DNA from: Acidiphilium sp. CAG:727 | Lineage (GTDB): Bacteria; Bacillota; Clostridia; Christensenellales; Borkfalkiaceae | DNA: 6,128 bases | Direction of reading: 5' to 3' | Assembly (NCBI GenBank): GCA_000437515.1 | Contig: FR898412.1 | Location: forward strand, 1 to 6,128 | In this document: positions 5,266 to 6,128 of the stretch, one piece after another | Position numbering within the stretch: the stretch's first letter is position 1 | Layout: each line of letters opens with the position of its first letter | Notes under the pieces: generated by a model | The model's input: the letters and a program-made list of their open reading frames with translations, nothing else | Databases searched by the model: none | Told to the model about the DNA's origin: nothing | Position numbers and translations under genes: made by a program

Positions 5266-6128
5266 AATCTTTGAATTGTTTAAGAGCGCGAAGGTCGCCC
5301 TCGTAAAGCACGCGGATGTTATTGATTCCGTTTTTGAGCATTGCGATACGGTCCAGCCCGAAGCCGAACGCGAAACCCGTCCATTCGTTCGGGTCTACGT
5401 CGCAGTTTTGCAATACCCTGCGATTGACTATTCCGCCGCCGAGTATTTCGATCCACCCCGTACCTTTGCAGAGTTTGCAACCTTTGCCGCCGCACTCGAA
5501 ACAACTTACGTCCACTTCTACCGACGGTTCGGTAAACGGAAAGAACGACGGACGGAAACGGGTTTTCACGTCTTTTGAAAACATACGCTTTACGAGTACG
5601 TCGAGCATACCCTGCAAATCGCAGAGAGTGACTTTTTTATCGATGACCAGCCCTTCCATCTGGTGGAACATCGGGGAATGAGTGGCATCGTCGTCAGCCC
5701 TATACACTCTGCCGGGAATAAGCACTTTGAACGGCGGTTTAAGAGTGGTAAGGCTCCTTATCTGCCCCGGCGAAGTGTGCGTGCGAAGCATATAGTCGTC
5801 GGTAATATAGAAAGTGTCCTGTTTGTCGCGCGCCGGGTGTTCCTGCGGGGTGTTAAGCGCGGTAAAATTATGGAAATCGTCTTCGATTTCCTGCGTTTCG
5901 AGCACCGTAAAACCCATACCCGCAAATATGTCCACGAGTTCGTTTTTAACCAACGTTACGGGATGAAGCGAGCCTTCTTCGCTCTTTTTTGCGGGAAGAG
6001 TAATATCGATTTTTTCGTCGGCATAACGCTTTTCGCTCTCGAGTTTTTCGATTTCTTCGGTTTTTTTCTCGAAAATTTCGTTTGCCCAATCTTTAAGTCC
6101 GTTGATAAGTTGCCCCAGACGAGGACGC
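5264..6128 (-). CDS. pheS: Phenylalanyl-tRNA synthetase alpha subunit (5' end beyond right edge)
   Basis: This is the catalytic alpha chain of phenylalanyl-tRNA synthetase, a class II enzyme that activates Phe with ATP and partners PheT. The visible part is 287 residues of a usual 325-345, missing about 50 N-terminal residues. It opens with RPRLGQLINGLKDW, matching the end of the N-terminal coiled-coil region. DITLPAKKSEEGSLHPVT follows, then EHPARDKQDTFYI, the class II motif 2 region GRVYRADDDATHSPMFHQME (5713-5654) and motif 3 GFAFGFGLDR (5377-5348). Four cysteines (5503-5468, CxxC-x4-CxxC) match the insert in Bacillus-type PheS and may bind zinc (inference). After the GGG of the active-site strand, NRR stands where HPN is common. 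A TTG at 5953 could pass for a start, but it is an internal Leu codon in conserved sequence. Any leader or T-box control would lie outside the window. Confidence 0.98.
   Translation of the reverse strand, partial: RPRLGQLINGLKDWANEIFEKKTEEIEKLESEKRYADEKIDITLPAKKSEEGSLHPVTLVKNELVDIFAGMGFTVLETQEIEDDFHNFTALNTPQEHPARDKQDTFYITDDYMLRTHTSPGQIRSLTTLKPPFKVLIPGRVYRADDDATHSPMFHQMEGLVIDKKVTLCDLQGMLDVLVKRMFSKDVKTRFRPSFFPFTEPSVEVDVSCFECGGKGCKLCKGTGWIEILGGGIVNRRVLQNCDVDPNEWTGFAFGFGLDRIAMLKNGINNIRVLYEGDLRALKQFKD

Noticed and set aside
5951..5953. TTG as the pheS start codon
   Set aside because: Conserved PheS sequence (ITLPAKKSEEGSLHPVT) continues in frame upstream to the window edge, so the TTG is an internal Leu codon.

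Overview
The window looks like ordinary chromosome from a Clostridia-like Firmicute, probably an uncultured gut lineage. The evidence is a Bacillus/Clostridium-type PheS with a CxxC...CxxC insert, a YnzC-family (DUF896) protein known mainly from Firmicutes, a strong AAGGAGG ribosome binding site, and intergenic palindromic repeats of the kind seen in gut Clostridia. This placement is inference; no rRNA or other marker gene is present. All six genes lie on the minus strand, so they are read from the right edge to the left.

Right block (6128 to 1869): a compact cluster of pheS (start beyond the right edge), pheT, a 64-residue DUF896 protein and a short-chain dehydrogenase/reductase (SDR). The spacings are 14 nt, 4 nt and a TAATG stop/start overlap, so the four genes are probably co-transcribed and the last two translationally coupled. 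pheS and pheT encode the two subunits of phenylalanyl-tRNA synthetase. The DUF896 protein and the reductase have no evident link to tRNA charging and may simply ride on the housekeeping transcript.

Middle (1868 to 1486): a 383-nt gap with no credible gene. It holds a 129-bp foldback element with perfect 13-bp terminal inverted repeats (1746-1874), a second incomplete copy in direct tandem (period 123 bp), and a separate run of three short hairpins (1528-1579). One end of the foldback element supplies the stop codon of the SDR gene.

Left block (1485 to 1): a KtrA/TrkA-type nucleotide-binding potassium-channel regulator, followed one base after its stop by a drug/metabolite-transporter-family (EamA) membrane protein that runs off the left edge. 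The expected KtrB/TrkH membrane partner is not in the window.

I found no defence system, prophage, CRISPR array, rRNA or tRNA. The least explained part is the repeat cluster between the two gene blocks, and it is the best target for follow-up.
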